64,000 nt of DNA from CAZIBG01 sp964536985 (GTDB lineage: Bacteria; Patescibacteriota; Saccharimonadia; Saccharimonadales; AWTP1-31), in contig CAZIBG010000002.1 of the NCBI GenBank assembly GCA_964536985.1, forward strand, positions 37,138-101,137, given 5' to 3'. Of this stretch, positions 1-9,026 are shown piece after piece. The notes beneath the pieces were generated by a model, which was not told the DNA's origin, searched no databases, and worked only from the letters and a program-made list of their open reading frames with translations. Within the stretch, counting starts at the first letter, position 1. Every line of letters starts with the position of its first letter. The position numbers and the translations under genes are program-made.

Positions 1-1347
1 GATAGCGTCGTCGATAGATAGTTCACAGATGTCCATGATGGATTTAGTGCCAACGGTTACAGCCAGAACTTCTGGTTTCAGTCGCTTTCCCTTACATGCG
101 TGACAAGGTCGCTCTTGCATAAATCTTTCGATATCTCGGCGGATAAAATCGCTTTCCGTTTCCTTGTGACGTCGCTCTAAGTTGTTTACAACTCCTTCGT
201 AGGTTGTTTCAAAATTTCGCCCCAGCCCTAGGCTGACTGAGTATTTTTCGTCGCCCGTTCCATACATCAATAGGTTAAGTTGTTTTTCGGTTAATTCACC
301 GGTTGGTACATGCAGGCTAAATCCGTAGCGATCGGCAACGGCCTGGAGTTTTTTGGTATACCAGGCGTCGGTATTGATTCGGTTGAATGGACGAATAGCA
401 CCTTCCGCAATAGTAAGTCGGCCGTTAGGTATAACAAGTTCTGGGTCGACTTCTAGCCGTGAACCTAAACCAGTACAAACCGGGCAAGCACCATGCGGAC
501 TGTTAAAGCTAAAAGTTCGTGGCTCGAGCTCAGGAATAGTCACTTCTGGGTGGTCGATGCAAGCATACATCAGGCTGTAGCTTGATTCTTCGTTGGTGTC
601 AGCATTGACAACGCGCAGCTGGCCAGCAGCAATTTCAAGCCCCTGCTCCACCGACTGCGCCAAACGGCCATGACTGTCTTCGTTGTTTACGAGTCGATCC
701 ACAACCACTTCGATGGTGTGTTTAAACTTCTTATCGAGTTCGGGGAATTCATCCAGTGCATACACTACCCCGTCTACACGAGCGCGCGCAAAGCCAGCAC
801 GTTGGTACTGTTCGGGAATATGTTCGAAGGCACCTTTTTTATCTATAACTACAGGCGCAAGGATTAGCAAACGAGCATCGTGCGAATGACTAGCCACCTT
901 ATCAACAATCGCCTGTGTAGTTTGACGCTCTACCGGCTTACCGCAAACTGGACAGTGAGGTATACCAATGCGTGCGAAAAGCAGACGCAGATAGTCATAG
1001 ATTTCGGTTACTGTCGCTACGGTACTTCGTGGATTACGACTGGTAGACTTCTGGTCGATACTGATCGCTGGGCTTAGACCATCGATCTGATCGACGTCTG
1101 GTTTTTCCATTAGTCCTAGGAACTGACGAGCATAACTACTGAGCGATTCTACATAGCGTCGTTGACCTTCGGCGTAAATGGTATCGAACGCCAGGCTAGA
1201 TTTACCCGAACCACTAAGGCCGGTAATAACCACTAACTTACCCCGAGGGATCTGGACATCAATATTCTTGAGGTTATGCTCGCGTGCTCCACGGACATCA
1301 ATAACATCAGTATTTTGAAAAGAAGAATTAGATGGAACATCGCTCAT
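1..1347 (-). CDS. uvrA: UvrABC excinuclease subunit A, N-terminal part (runs off the window)
   Basis: Encodes the first 449 residues of the damage-recognition ATPase of nucleotide excision repair; the 3' part lies left of the window. Visible features are the first Walker A (GLSGSGKSS, about residues 43-51), the UvrA segment YAEGQRRYVESLSSYARQF, the query motif region (DGLSPAISIDQKSTSRNPRS), zinc-binding CPVCGKPV and CPVCTGLGS motifs, and the start of the second zinc module (CHACKGKRLKPE). The start is ATG at 1347 preceded by AGAGG, with a 5' leader of about 38 nt from a promoter at 1392-1420. It is divergent from the next gene. Identity is certain; completeness cannot be judged. Confidence 0.97.
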   Translation of the reverse strand, partial: MSDVPSNSSFQNTDVIDVRGAREHNLKNIDVQIPRGKLVVITGLSGSGKSSLAFDTIYAEGQRRYVESLSSYARQFLGLMEKPDVDQIDGLSPAISIDQKSTSRNPRSTVATVTEIYDYLRLLFARIGIPHCPVCGKPVERQTTQAIVDKVASHSHDARLLILAPVVIDKKGAFEHIPEQYQRAGFARARVDGVVYALDEFPELDKKFKHTIEVVVDRLVNNEDSHGRLAQSVEQGLEIAAGQLRVVNADTNEESSYSLMYACIDHPEVTIPELEPRTFSFNSPHGACPVCTGLGSRLEVDPELVIPNGRLTIAEGAIRPFNRINTDAWYTKKLQAVADRYGFSLHVPTGELTEKQLNLLMYGTGDEKYSVSLGLGRNFETTYEGVVNNLERRHKETESDFIRRDIERFMQERPCHACKGKRLKPEVLAVTVGTKSIMDICELSIDDAI

Positions 1348-1391
1348 ATACTACCTCTTTGGCCTGTCTTTACTGCTCATTTAGTCAATTA

Positions 1392-1443
1392 ATTATACAT
1401 GTTATCAAAGATGTTGTCACTGATCAGAAACGTACCGTATACT
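1392..1443. promoter_or_regulatory. Overlapping divergent promoters of uvrA and the 1452 gene
   Basis: Leftward (uvrA): -35 GTGACA at 1420-1415, 17-bp spacer, -10 TATAAT at 1397-1392. Rightward: -35 TTGTCA at 1414-1419, 18-bp spacer, -10 TATACT at 1438-1443. The two -35 hexamers occupy the same base pairs on opposite strands, so polymerase can probably bind only one at a time. Read directly from sequence; promoter activity is inferred. Confidence 0.65.
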
Positions 1444-1451
1444 GAGTTCAT

Positions 1452-2267
1452 ATGGCACATGGCAGATACCCGCGAGACGCAGTTCCTCATCCTTTTGAAG
1501 GCTATCCTGCATACGGTGCAATACACGAGGTTCTTCCGGATACGCGTCTAAGGCAGTTTCTGGCTTCATTTAGCGAAATTGCAGATAGTGTTTTTAGAGG
1601 TAACGCCGATGAAGCCCCTGTAGAAGTTAACCCGATACCTGACTACGAACCGGACGAGGAGTTTGAACCAGTCGGTCTACTTCCTGAGGCTCCAACTATT
1701 GCACCCTACGACCCGAGAGTTTTCTATAAAGTGTTTGATCCCGACAGGATGGCAGCTACAGTATTAGAAATGGACCCTGCGCAAAAAATGGCACGGACTT
1801 TACAGCAACTTTTCGAACGTCAAGATTTTGGTGCCGTTGAGCAGGATGCGCGAAATGAGATAGATCGCCACGCACCGGTGTTATTCCCCTCACTCACCTT
1901 TAAAGAAGTGATCGGCGTGGGTCGGCGTATGCCAGGCGTAAATAGTCGCAATGTATACCAGAAATTAGCACTTATCGCTGACACGACATGTAATCTAGAA
2001 ACCCTGGAATTCATGGGTCTCGAACAGGAAAAGCTTATTACAGCTCTCAAGCGACGCTTTAAGCAAGATGTCGCACCATGGTCACTAATACCCCTCGTAC
2101 CTTTTACCATTCTCAAGCGACCCGTCACAAACGAACAGTATGTCGAGATAATTGAGCAAACTAATGCCCTCCTTCATACCACCAATGAGGATGATGAGGC
2201 AATACCTGCACCCTTACATATCGACCTGGAACGTAAACTGAAAATCAGACATAAGTCTAGTCGATAG
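1452..2267 (+). CDS. Hypothetical cytoplasmic protein, 271 aa
   Basis: I do not recognise the family. The protein is soluble-looking, with no signal peptide or membrane segment. An acidic Pro-rich stretch (about residues 55-90, containing NPIPDYEPDEEFEPVG) is followed by a mostly helical C-terminal half and a basic tail. ATG 1452 lies 8 nt after a -10 box (TATACT), so the transcript is probably leaderless; there is no Shine-Dalgarno site. pheA follows 43 nt downstream with its own promoter. Function unknown. Confidence 0.7.
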   Translation: MAHGRYPRDAVPHPFEGYPAYGAIHEVLPDTRLRQFLASFSEIADSVFRGNADEAPVEVNPIPDYEPDEEFEPVGLLPEAPTIAPYDPRVFYKVFDPDRMAATVLEMDPAQKMARTLQQLFERQDFGAVEQDARNEIDRHAPVLFPSLTFKEVIGVGRRMPGVNSRNVYQKLALIADTTCNLETLEFMGLEQEKLITALKRRFKQDVAPWSLIPLVPFTILKRPVTNEQYVEIIEQTNALLHTTNEDDEAIPAPLHIDLERKLKIRHKSSR

Positions 2268-2310
2268 ACTCGCCTTCCCACCCCTGATAATGCATGGTAT
2301 GATTGCTGAC

Positions 2311-3150
2311 ATGAAGATCGCGACACAGGGCGTAGCTGGCTCGTTCCATCACCAAGCCACCAATGAGCTATTCGAAGGCCAAGACTATCAAATAATTGAT
2401 GCCGCCACTTTTCGAGACGTCTTCCAAATGGTTAAAGACGGCACCGCTGACTTTGGGGTGGTTGCGGTAGAAAATTCGCTGCACGGTTCGATCAACCCAG
2501 TATACCGATTACTGGCAAGCAAGAAATTGCAGGTCTGCGGAGAACGAAGGCTTCATATCAGCCTGTGTCTTATTGGTCACTCCACTATGACCATCCAGTC
2601 CGTTAATAGCTCTGGGGTGGAAGTCCTTTCGCAACGCGAAGCACTAAGCCAGTGCGAGCAATGGTTCATCGACAATATAGAAAATGCCACCGTAAAAGAG
2701 ATGAACGACACCGCCGAAGCAGTTCGTTTTGTTATGAACGACACTAGCAAGCAAAAAGTAGCTGTCGGCAGTGCTGAGGCCGCGAGATTATACGGAGGCA
2801 CTATTATCGCCGAGCCGATTAATGATGAGCTACAGAATTACACCCGATTTCTTTGCATTACAAAACCAAGTCCACAACCTAAAGATGCCGATCGGACCAG
2901 CATTATTATTAGCGGTGGGTTAGATCGACCCGGTTTACTTCATGATGCTCTTGGGGCTTTTGCCAAAAAAGGTATTAATCTATCTAAGCTAGATAGCCAT
3001 CCGCTACCTGGTAAAGAACGCTCGTACGCCATGTACATTGATTTTGAAGCGCCACTAGAAGACTCGACCACCAAGTCTGTCCTTGAAGAACTAAAAAAAC
3101 AGGGGTGGAATGTCCAAGTACTAGGCTCTTACAAATCCCACAAGCATTAG
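2311..3150 (+). CDS. pheA: Prephenate dehydratase with C-terminal ACT domain
   Basis: Converts prephenate to phenylpyruvate, the committed step to phenylalanine. The catalytic domain (residues 1-180) carries the GVAGSFHHQA start, the TADFGVVAVENSLHGSINPVYRLL-type motif, and the diagnostic TRF in NYTRFLCI. The ACT domain (about 195-275) has GLLHDALGAF and INLSKLDSHP, matching the usual GAL and ESRP regulatory motifs. Of the three in-frame ATGs (2290, 2299, 2311) I choose 2311: a -10 TATGAT at 2298-2303, 17 bp after TTCCCA at 2275-2280, puts transcription start at this ATG, and homology also begins here. No chorismate mutase or other aromatic gene is nearby. Confidence 0.9.
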   Translation: MKIATQGVAGSFHHQATNELFEGQDYQIIDAATFRDVFQMVKDGTADFGVVAVENSLHGSINPVYRLLASKKLQVCGERRLHISLCLIGHSTMTIQSVNSSGVEVLSQREALSQCEQWFIDNIENATVKEMNDTAEAVRFVMNDTSKQKVAVGSAEAARLYGGTIIAEPINDELQNYTRFLCITKPSPQPKDADRTSIIISGGLDRPGLLHDALGAFAKKGINLSKLDSHPLPGKERSYAMYIDFEAPLEDSTTKSVLEELKKQGWNVQVLGSYKSHKH

Positions 3151-3165
3151 CGTAATACAATCTTA

Positions 3166-3194
3166 TTGACATAAGCGCAATGATAATGTATAAT
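3166..3194 (+). promoter_or_regulatory. Consensus sigma70 promoter for the 3223 gene
   Basis: TTGACA at 3166-3171, exactly 17 bp, then TATAAT at 3189-3194: a perfect consensus. Expected transcription start is about 3201. The ATG at 3193 lies inside the -10 box and cannot be used, which sets the start of the gene at 3223. Confidence 0.85.
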
Positions 3195-3222
3195 GCTGAC
3201 AAATTTAGTGGGAGATGTTTGG

Positions 3223-3486
3223 ATGCTGGACTTTATCGTTCTAGGAATCGTACCTGGTACAACTTTTGTCATAACCCTTCGTTGGGTTCTATTAGCTGCG
3301 CTTATACTGTGTGTAATTGCATTAATGTATCTAGAACTAAAGAAACCACGTAAAGCTTCACATTCTCGACGCGTTAGCCATCCTGCAGTTAATCTTGAAG
3401 CAATAAGTACTAACGGTCTACTTGGCATGACATTCTTTTCCCCCGGCCGATTGTCTTGGCTCGACAAAGTCGCTAAAAAAGACTAA
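3223..3486 (+). CDS. Small single-pass membrane protein, 87 aa
   Basis: Unknown family. One or two hydrophobic stretches lie near the N-terminus (IVLGIVPGTTFVI and WVLLAALILCVIALMYLEL), followed by a basic cytoplasmic-type tail (KKPRKASHSRR). ATG 3223 is preceded by GTGGGAG at 8 nt spacing, and the consensus promoter upstream excludes the earlier ATG. It has one of the strongest promoters in the window, so it is probably well expressed. It converges on sbcB with a 12-bp gap. Confidence 0.75.
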   Translation: MLDFIVLGIVPGTTFVITLRWVLLAALILCVIALMYLELKKPRKASHSRRVSHPAVNLEAISTNGLLGMTFFSPGRLSWLDKVAKKD

Positions 3487-3498
3487 TTTACTGTAGTT

Positions 3499-4962
3499 TT
3501 ACTCGTTATCCAGGTCGCTCGGTACTAGACTTTGCCCGTACAGCGTCAGATCCTCAAGTAGATATTGTTTAGCAGCTGGTAGATCAGGCTGCATGCGTAG
3601 TTCTTCTATTCGCTTAAAATACAGAGCTAGCTTACTGGCATCGCCACCATCGAGTAGTTGCTTTGCGCGATATGATTCCCACTGGCGGCGTTCATCGGGG
3701 TCAAGTTTGCGTGGGAAGTTACGTGCTTTATAAAGTGGCAACAACTCTTTGAGTCGCATATCCTGACACTGATCAATATAGCCACTCAGTTCGCTTGGAG
3801 GTGACTGGCGGATCCGCTCCATAGTTTTTGCATCTCCCTCTCCAACGAATCCATCATATATTTGGCCGTCCACATGTGTGTCTTGTCCGGCGAATCGCTC
3901 GGCTTGTGCGCCGTCCATAATCTCTAGAGCTTCTAATACCTTTTTTGGCCAGTCTGGTATTGCTTTGAGCTTAGTTAAATTTGCTTGTATGGTGGACATG
4001 TCGATCTTAAGTCGTTCCTGTGTTTCAGTATCCTCTTTGATTACCCCAAGTGGTGCTACCGCAGGGCACCGATTATACTTAAGTGACTTAATCGGTAAAC
4101 GAGGCGCATCAGGTGATTGGTCTTCTGGCTTTTGCCACTGCCAAGCCTCGACTAATTGAGCTGGTGTCATATTCGCGAACGGCGTTGGATCATATCGCAG
4201 GTCATAGACCAAAGCACCGTCTTTACGAGCAGTCTCTGCTATCATAACCACTACCGCCGTCTTCTGAGCATCGTTATGATATTTTCCTGATGTATAAACA
4301 AATGGATTTCCTGTTTGCACCAACTGCTGGACTGCTTGCTTGGAGCGCACGCTCAATAGGTAATCGAATAGTTTTGGTTGTTTACTGCGCAACAGCTGTG
4401 CAAGAGATATGGTTGCCAGCACGTCGTTAAGTGCGTCATGCGCGTGGCTATGATCTAAGCCGTTCTGGGCAGTCAAAAGTTCCAGTCGGTTAGTCGGCTT
4501 GCCTTCCGAATCAACTGGCCAGTTTATACCCTCCGGACGTAGTGCCCGTGTCATGCGAACAACGTCTAATAAATCCCACCTGGAACGGTCGTCCTTCCAT
4601 TGCCACTGATATGGATCGTAAAAGTTTCGGTAGTTTAGGGCACGCATAAATTCGTCGTCAAAACGGACTGAGTTATAACCCACAAAGATAGTACCGGGCA
4701 CGGCAATTTCCTGGTGGAAAGTCTGCAAAAAGTCAGCCTCAGTCGTGCCCTCGGCCTGGGTATGCTGCGGCGTTATACCGGTTACCAAAATGGCATCCGG
4801 GTCGGGCAAAACATCTTCTGTAAGGGCAATCAAGATATTATGTGGTTCGCCAATAGGGTTAAGGTCTAGATCCGTGCGCTGTCCGGCGAACTGCATGACT
4901 CGCGATTGTCGAGGCTTAATACCGGAAGTTTCCAGGTCGTAAAAGTAAAATGAATTAGCCAT
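3499..4962 (-). CDS. sbcB: Exodeoxyribonuclease I (3'-5' ssDNA exonuclease)
   Basis: A DEDDh-family nuclease that digests single-stranded DNA 3' to 5' in recombination and mismatch repair. The 487-aa length is close to the family norm (about 475). Catalytic residues are visible: D9 and E11 in FYDLETSG, D102/D103 in YNSVRFDDEF, and H175 with D180 in HAHDALND, the spacing expected for ExoI. The C-terminal ExoI-specific region follows. The ATG overlaps the 3' end of the photolyase gene by 8 nt, so the two are translationally coupled and form a repair pair. Confidence 0.93.
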   Translation of the reverse strand: MANSFYFYDLETSGIKPRQSRVMQFAGQRTDLDLNPIGEPHNILIALTEDVLPDPDAILVTGITPQHTQAEGTTEADFLQTFHQEIAVPGTIFVGYNSVRFDDEFMRALNYRNFYDPYQWQWKDDRSRWDLLDVVRMTRALRPEGINWPVDSEGKPTNRLELLTAQNGLDHSHAHDALNDVLATISLAQLLRSKQPKLFDYLLSVRSKQAVQQLVQTGNPFVYTSGKYHNDAQKTAVVVMIAETARKDGALVYDLRYDPTPFANMTPAQLVEAWQWQKPEDQSPDAPRLPIKSLKYNRCPAVAPLGVIKEDTETQERLKIDMSTIQANLTKLKAIPDWPKKVLEALEIMDGAQAERFAGQDTHVDGQIYDGFVGEGDAKTMERIRQSPPSELSGYIDQCQDMRLKELLPLYKARNFPRKLDPDERRQWESYRAKQLLDGGDASKLALYFKRIEELRMQPDLPAAKQYLLEDLTLYGQSLVPSDLDNE

Positions 4963-6316
4963 GTGTTTGTATGTAACCCTCTATGTTGAATTTGCGCTTC
5001 AACCCATTGTAATTCATATATCGAATACTGCCATAAACGTCACGCTCGAACCAGGGCCGATCATGTACACCAGCCACACTCCACAGAATCCCAACATACC
5101 CGTTAGGATCTCCGCCATCAATGCTGTAAAAGTCGTTGAGCTTTATCAGCGTTCCAACAGCAGTCTGTGCATCTTCCGACCATTCTAAGACTTTCTTAGC
5201 CCAATACATACGCATATAACCATGCATTTTACCGGTTACAGTCAGTTGCTTTTGAGCCGCGTTCCAGGCTGGATCGTGCGTTTGGGCATCGGCAAACTGT
5301 TTGTAGCTATATATAAACTCACGAGGATCCGCAGTGTGCTTGGCCAAAGTATCTTGCGCCCACTGAGCAGCTCCACTCAATTGATCATACATTGGATTGT
5401 AATAACAAAAATTGTCGCTCAGTTCTTTACGGACTATAAGTTCCTCTAGGAACACATCGGCGTCAAGGCGCAGCGACGGTTGTTCACCTACCGCAGATTC
5501 AACCTCTACGGCAATCCGTAACGAAGAGAGCTGCCCAAAGTGCAAGTACGGACTCAACCCACTTACGCCGTCAAGGGAGGGGTCGTTACGATTTTCGTGA
5601 TAACCTGCTAATCTATTGGCTATAAAATCCTTGAGTGCTTTATTGGCAGCAATCTCTCCGCTCTTTAGGGAAAGTTTTTGCCCGTTTGAAGGCACCTTTT
5701 CTAAGAGTTCGTCGATAAGCTCACTAAGCGTAGAAAGATCCTTAACAATACCCGGCCAAACATAGGGATGCTTGATAGCCTGGCCCGGCACAATCAAATA
5801 GTCAGCGATTTTAGCGAGCACCTTAGGGCGAATAGTCCGGGCAGCGTATTCTTGCTTATTACTTAATTCCCACGCAGGAATGACATTATGGGTATCAACA
5901 ACATAAACCGCGCATTGTGCCTGGTCGGCAATAGATTTTTGTAATGCTCGTGGCCCTCGTAAGGGGTTAAAATCAAAATAAATAGCAGCCGGATTTGTGT
6001 GATGAATCATGCCGCCCAAAGTTTGCTTGGGATCACCAATCAAAGCCATAAAAGGAATACTTAACATGTTGAGGTTTTTTTCGACCTCACCTAGTCCTTG
6101 CAGCATCCATCGGTATTGCTCCTGTGAACGATTACCGGTACTTGGGAGTAAGCAGAATACTACAGCCAATGGCAATTTTAGCTGTAAGGCAGTTTGTTGA
6201 GCAGCGAGAAGTGCGTGATTGTCCGCGACACGCTGGTCTCGGCTCATTACATACAGCACGCAATCGCCACTGAGTGGCTTGTCATTAAGTTGTTTTTGAC
6301 GCGTTTGCTGAACCAT
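4955..6316 (-). CDS. phr: Class II CPD photolyase
   Basis: Light-driven repair of cyclobutane pyrimidine dimers using FAD. Class II is indicated by the N-terminal MSRDQRVADNHALLAAQ block and by the C-terminal FAD region (MRMYWAKKVLEWS, NDFYSIDGGDPNGYVGILWS, DRPWFERDVYGSIRYM). At 453 aa it is full length. A -10 TACACT at 6328-6323 lies 6 nt before ATG 6316 with no Shine-Dalgarno site, suggesting a leaderless transcript. The gene reads into sbcB. Confidence 0.94.
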   Translation of the reverse strand: MVQQTRQKQLNDKPLSGDCVLYVMSRDQRVADNHALLAAQQTALQLKLPLAVVFCLLPSTGNRSQEQYRWMLQGLGEVEKNLNMLSIPFMALIGDPKQTLGGMIHHTNPAAIYFDFNPLRGPRALQKSIADQAQCAVYVVDTHNVIPAWELSNKQEYAARTIRPKVLAKIADYLIVPGQAIKHPYVWPGIVKDLSTLSELIDELLEKVPSNGQKLSLKSGEIAANKALKDFIANRLAGYHENRNDPSLDGVSGLSPYLHFGQLSSLRIAVEVESAVGEQPSLRLDADVFLEELIVRKELSDNFCYYNPMYDQLSGAAQWAQDTLAKHTADPREFIYSYKQFADAQTHDPAWNAAQKQLTVTGKMHGYMRMYWAKKVLEWSEDAQTAVGTLIKLNDFYSIDGGDPNGYVGILWSVAGVHDRPWFERDVYGSIRYMNYNGLKRKFNIEGYIQTHG

Positions 6317-6337
6317 GCAAACAGTGTAGCAGGAACT

Positions 6338-7615
6338 TTAGTACTCTAACGAACCAAGGTCGTTACCGATCACGATCTTCTGTCCGGGAGCAATATCTTG
6401 ACGTCGCAGCTGATGCATAATGCCCATCTTCTTCATAATGTCGCGGAGTCGCTCGGTACCATGTGAACTACCAAAGTCAGTTCGTTCGGCGAATCGTTCG
6501 ATCTTACGACCTGTAACCATAAACTTGTTACCAACTTTTTCGACTTTCCAGCTGTTGAGTGTTTCTGGTAGTTGGATGACGGGAATAACTGGGTTGGCTT
6601 CGATGATTTCCTTCTTTTTGGCGCGATCAGCATCAACCATCTTCTTTACTTCGTATAACATAGGAATGACGGCTTCGCCGCTACTGGCAGAAATAGCAAA
6701 CTGCTTGGTGCCTTTAGGAATGACTTTTTTAAGCTTCTTCTGAATTGATTCGATAATTTCTGCGTCAAGTCCATCGATCTTGTTCAATACCACAACCTGA
6801 GGTCGGGTAGTTAGGTCCACGGAATACTCGGCCAGCTCTTTTTGAATGGTCTGAAAAGCGGCAACAGGATCTTCGTTGTAGGCGTCGATCATATGTATTA
6901 GCACACTAGTGCGCTCGACATGGCGTAAGAATTCAACACCAAGGCCTTTGCCCTTGCTGGCACCCTCTATTAGTCCTGGCACGTCGGCAAGTAGCAAGCT
7001 GTTGCTACTGTCGAGGTCAACGACACCTAAATTAGGGATTAGAGTTGTAAAGGCATAGTTTGCGATTTCTGGACGAGCATTACTGCTACTGGCAAGCAAT
7101 GTTGATTTTCCAGCATTAGGTAATCCAATAATACCGGCGTCGGCGATAACCTTAAGTTCTAGCTTAAGATCAAGTACATCACCACGTTCGCCTTTTTCGG
7201 CGACGCGAGGTGCCTGGCGAGTTGAGGAGATAAAGTGAGCGTTACCAAATCCACCCTTACCACCACGAGCAATGACCATCTGCTGTTGATCGGCGATAAA
7301 GTCGGCTAAGATATCGCCTTCTTCGTTAAGTACAATTGTGCCGACTGGAACTTGAATAGTTAAGTCTTTACCGCTGCGTCCGTGCTTTTTTTGCTTGAAT
7401 CCTGGCTTACCTGGTTCGGCTGAAAGCTCACGGTGATAACGGAAGCTAGCGAGCGTGTTTTGATTCCGGCTGGCGACCATAATAATACTACCGCCATCGC
7501 CACCATCTCCACCATCTGGACCACCACGATCGATAAATTTTTCATGACGAAAACTAACGTATCCGTTACCGCCGTCACCTGCTTTTAGTTTTATCGTCGC
7601 CTGGTCTATGAACAT
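6338..7615 (-). CDS. obg: GTPase Obg/CgtA
   Basis: Essential ribosome-associated GTPase acting in late 50S assembly. Three domains are visible. The Gly-rich Obg fold (1-158) contains DGGNG, GGPDGGDGGDGG and the GGKGGFGN loop. The G domain has P-loop GLPNAGKST (164-172), DVPGLIEGA (211-219) and NKID (278-281). A C-terminal OCT domain of about 75 aa ends in IVIGNDLGSLEY. The -10 TATAAT at 7629-7624 lies 8 nt from ATG, so the mRNA is probably leaderless. Confidence 0.97.
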   Translation of the reverse strand: MFIDQATIKLKAGDGGNGYVSFRHEKFIDRGGPDGGDGGDGGSIIMVASRNQNTLASFRYHRELSAEPGKPGFKQKKHGRSGKDLTIQVPVGTIVLNEEGDILADFIADQQQMVIARGGKGGFGNAHFISSTRQAPRVAEKGERGDVLDLKLELKVIADAGIIGLPNAGKSTLLASSSNARPEIANYAFTTLIPNLGVVDLDSSNSLLLADVPGLIEGASKGKGLGVEFLRHVERTSVLIHMIDAYNEDPVAAFQTIQKELAEYSVDLTTRPQVVVLNKIDGLDAEIIESIQKKLKKVIPKGTKQFAISASSGEAVIPMLYEVKKMVDADRAKKKEIIEANPVIPVIQLPETLNSWKVEKVGNKFMVTGRKIERFAERTDFGSSHGTERLRDIMKKMGIMHQLRRQDIAPGQKIVIGNDLGSLEY

Positions 7616-7681
7616 ATCAAATTATTATACAATTTTTACAACAAATCTTCAACGTAGAATTGAATATCTACAGATAGCTCA

Positions 7682-8944
7682 TTAGTAAATGTAGGAATAT
7701 CGGGCCGCGTCTTCAGGAGAAAGTGTCTTAGTACTGCGGACAGCCCAACCGCGAGTGTTCATTTCGGAGACGTTAACACTACCATCTGCATTGACTGATT
7801 CAACATAGCCAACGTGACCGTAATAGTCGCGTGGTGGAGTCCAAATAACCGCACCAGCTTGTGGCGTGTTGCCGACTGCAAACCCAGCACGTGACGCTAA
7901 TGACTTCCAGGTACTGGCGTTACCAAGGTTACTTGGAAGATCTGGGCGTCGAACTTTGACGTACCAAGTACAGTAACCATAGTCGTATCCATTATTGCCA
8001 TATACTGCTCCACCGCCCCATGAAAAACCTGCAGGATTCGCTCGCGCCGATCGTGGTGCCACCGGTGCAGCTATAGAACCATCTCGGATCAAGATATTTC
8101 GACCAACTACAAGGTTAGCGCTCTCTGCATCGTTATCGGCTATGATTTGATCCTTTGTAGCCTTGAACTTGCTAGCAATACTATCGATTGTATCGCCGTC
8201 CTTAACTTTATAAACAACTCCGTTGACGGGAGAAATTAGAATCTTCTTACCAGCCTGGATAGCATCGCCCTGTAGGCCGTTAGACCAGCGAATAGTATCC
8301 GATGTAATGCCAAACTTTGCAGCGATTGACGGTATTGTGTCGCCTTCGACCACTAAGTATTCTTGGATGTCTTTATAGGACTTGAGAGTAGTTGCAACCA
8401 CCTGAGGTTTAGCGACCACCGTATCGTCGGAAGCGGTTACCGCTAGTTGTGCGTTAACGGTATCAGCCTTGTTAACAACTGATGGAGTTTCGGGTAAGTT
8501 AGTCATAAAAGCTACATGCACAGCGATGTCAGCAGAAGAAAGCTGATCCAGAGCATTGGAAGCGACGGTAGAATCTTCCGTAACGACACTATTATTAGCA
8601 GCTACAGGGGCCGTGCCAGGACTACGCATCACAAAAGTAGCCACACCCACGAGCATGACAATATTGGCAACCAAAATGCCATATCTCACGATTCGTTTCT
8701 TGGAACGTGTATTTAAACCGGTTTTGATTTGTTTTTGTGTTTTAGATTGAATCTGTGCGATTTTATCAATCGGACTAGTTTCCACCGTTTTTCTAAAGAT
8801 ACGAATTGTATTCTCCTGGGCTGAAGCCGCAGATCGAGGATGGTTGTTAATTGATATTTTGAGCGATCGACTCACTCTTCTTATTAGTAAACAACCTCGA
8901 TACAGTTTACTTGCTCCATAACAGTGGTAACAGGGGTGGATCAC
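7682..8944 (-). CDS. Membrane-anchored LysM-LysM-CHAP cell-wall hydrolase
   Basis: Peptidoglycan-binding protein with a C-terminal CHAP amidase/endopeptidase domain. One TM segment (RIVRYGILVANIVMLVGVA) is followed by a Ser/Thr-rich linker and two LysM repeats (EYLVVEGDTIPSIAAKFGI and VYKVKDGDTIDSIASKFKA). The CHAP domain has catalytic Cys in DYGYCTWYVK and His in YYGHVGYVESV, and ends with SEMNTRGWAVRSTK. The open frame begins with GTG at 8944, but its first 46 residues look non-coding. A good AGGAGA site near 8812 is followed only by an in-frame ATT at 8806, so the true start is uncertain. It lies just downstream of mltG. Confidence 0.85.
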   Translation of the reverse strand: MIHPCYHCYGASKLYRGCLLIRRVSRSLKISINNHPRSAASAQENTIRIFRKTVETSPIDKIAQIQSKTQKQIKTGLNTRSKKRIVRYGILVANIVMLVGVATFVMRSPGTAPVAANNSVVTEDSTVASNALDQLSSADIAVHVAFMTNLPETPSVVNKADTVNAQLAVTASDDTVVAKPQVVATTLKSYKDIQEYLVVEGDTIPSIAAKFGITSDTIRWSNGLQGDAIQAGKKILISPVNGVVYKVKDGDTIDSIASKFKATKDQIIADNDAESANLVVGRNILIRDGSIAAPVAPRSARANPAGFSWGGGAVYGNNGYDYGYCTWYVKVRRPDLPSNLGNASTWKSLASRAGFAVGNTPQAGAVIWTPPRDYYGHVGYVESVNADGSVNVSEMNTRGWAVRSTKTLSPEDAARYSYIY

Positions 8945-9026
8945 CGTAAACTGATACCATTGAGTATATCATATTCTGGTACAGCAACCAAGGTTTTTAT
9001 ATACCAACGACCCCTGTTACGTAAGC

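Noticed and set aside
3193..3222. ATG 3193 as start of the small membrane protein
   Set aside because: It overlaps the -10 box of a perfect consensus promoter; ATG 3223 has its own Shine-Dalgarno site.
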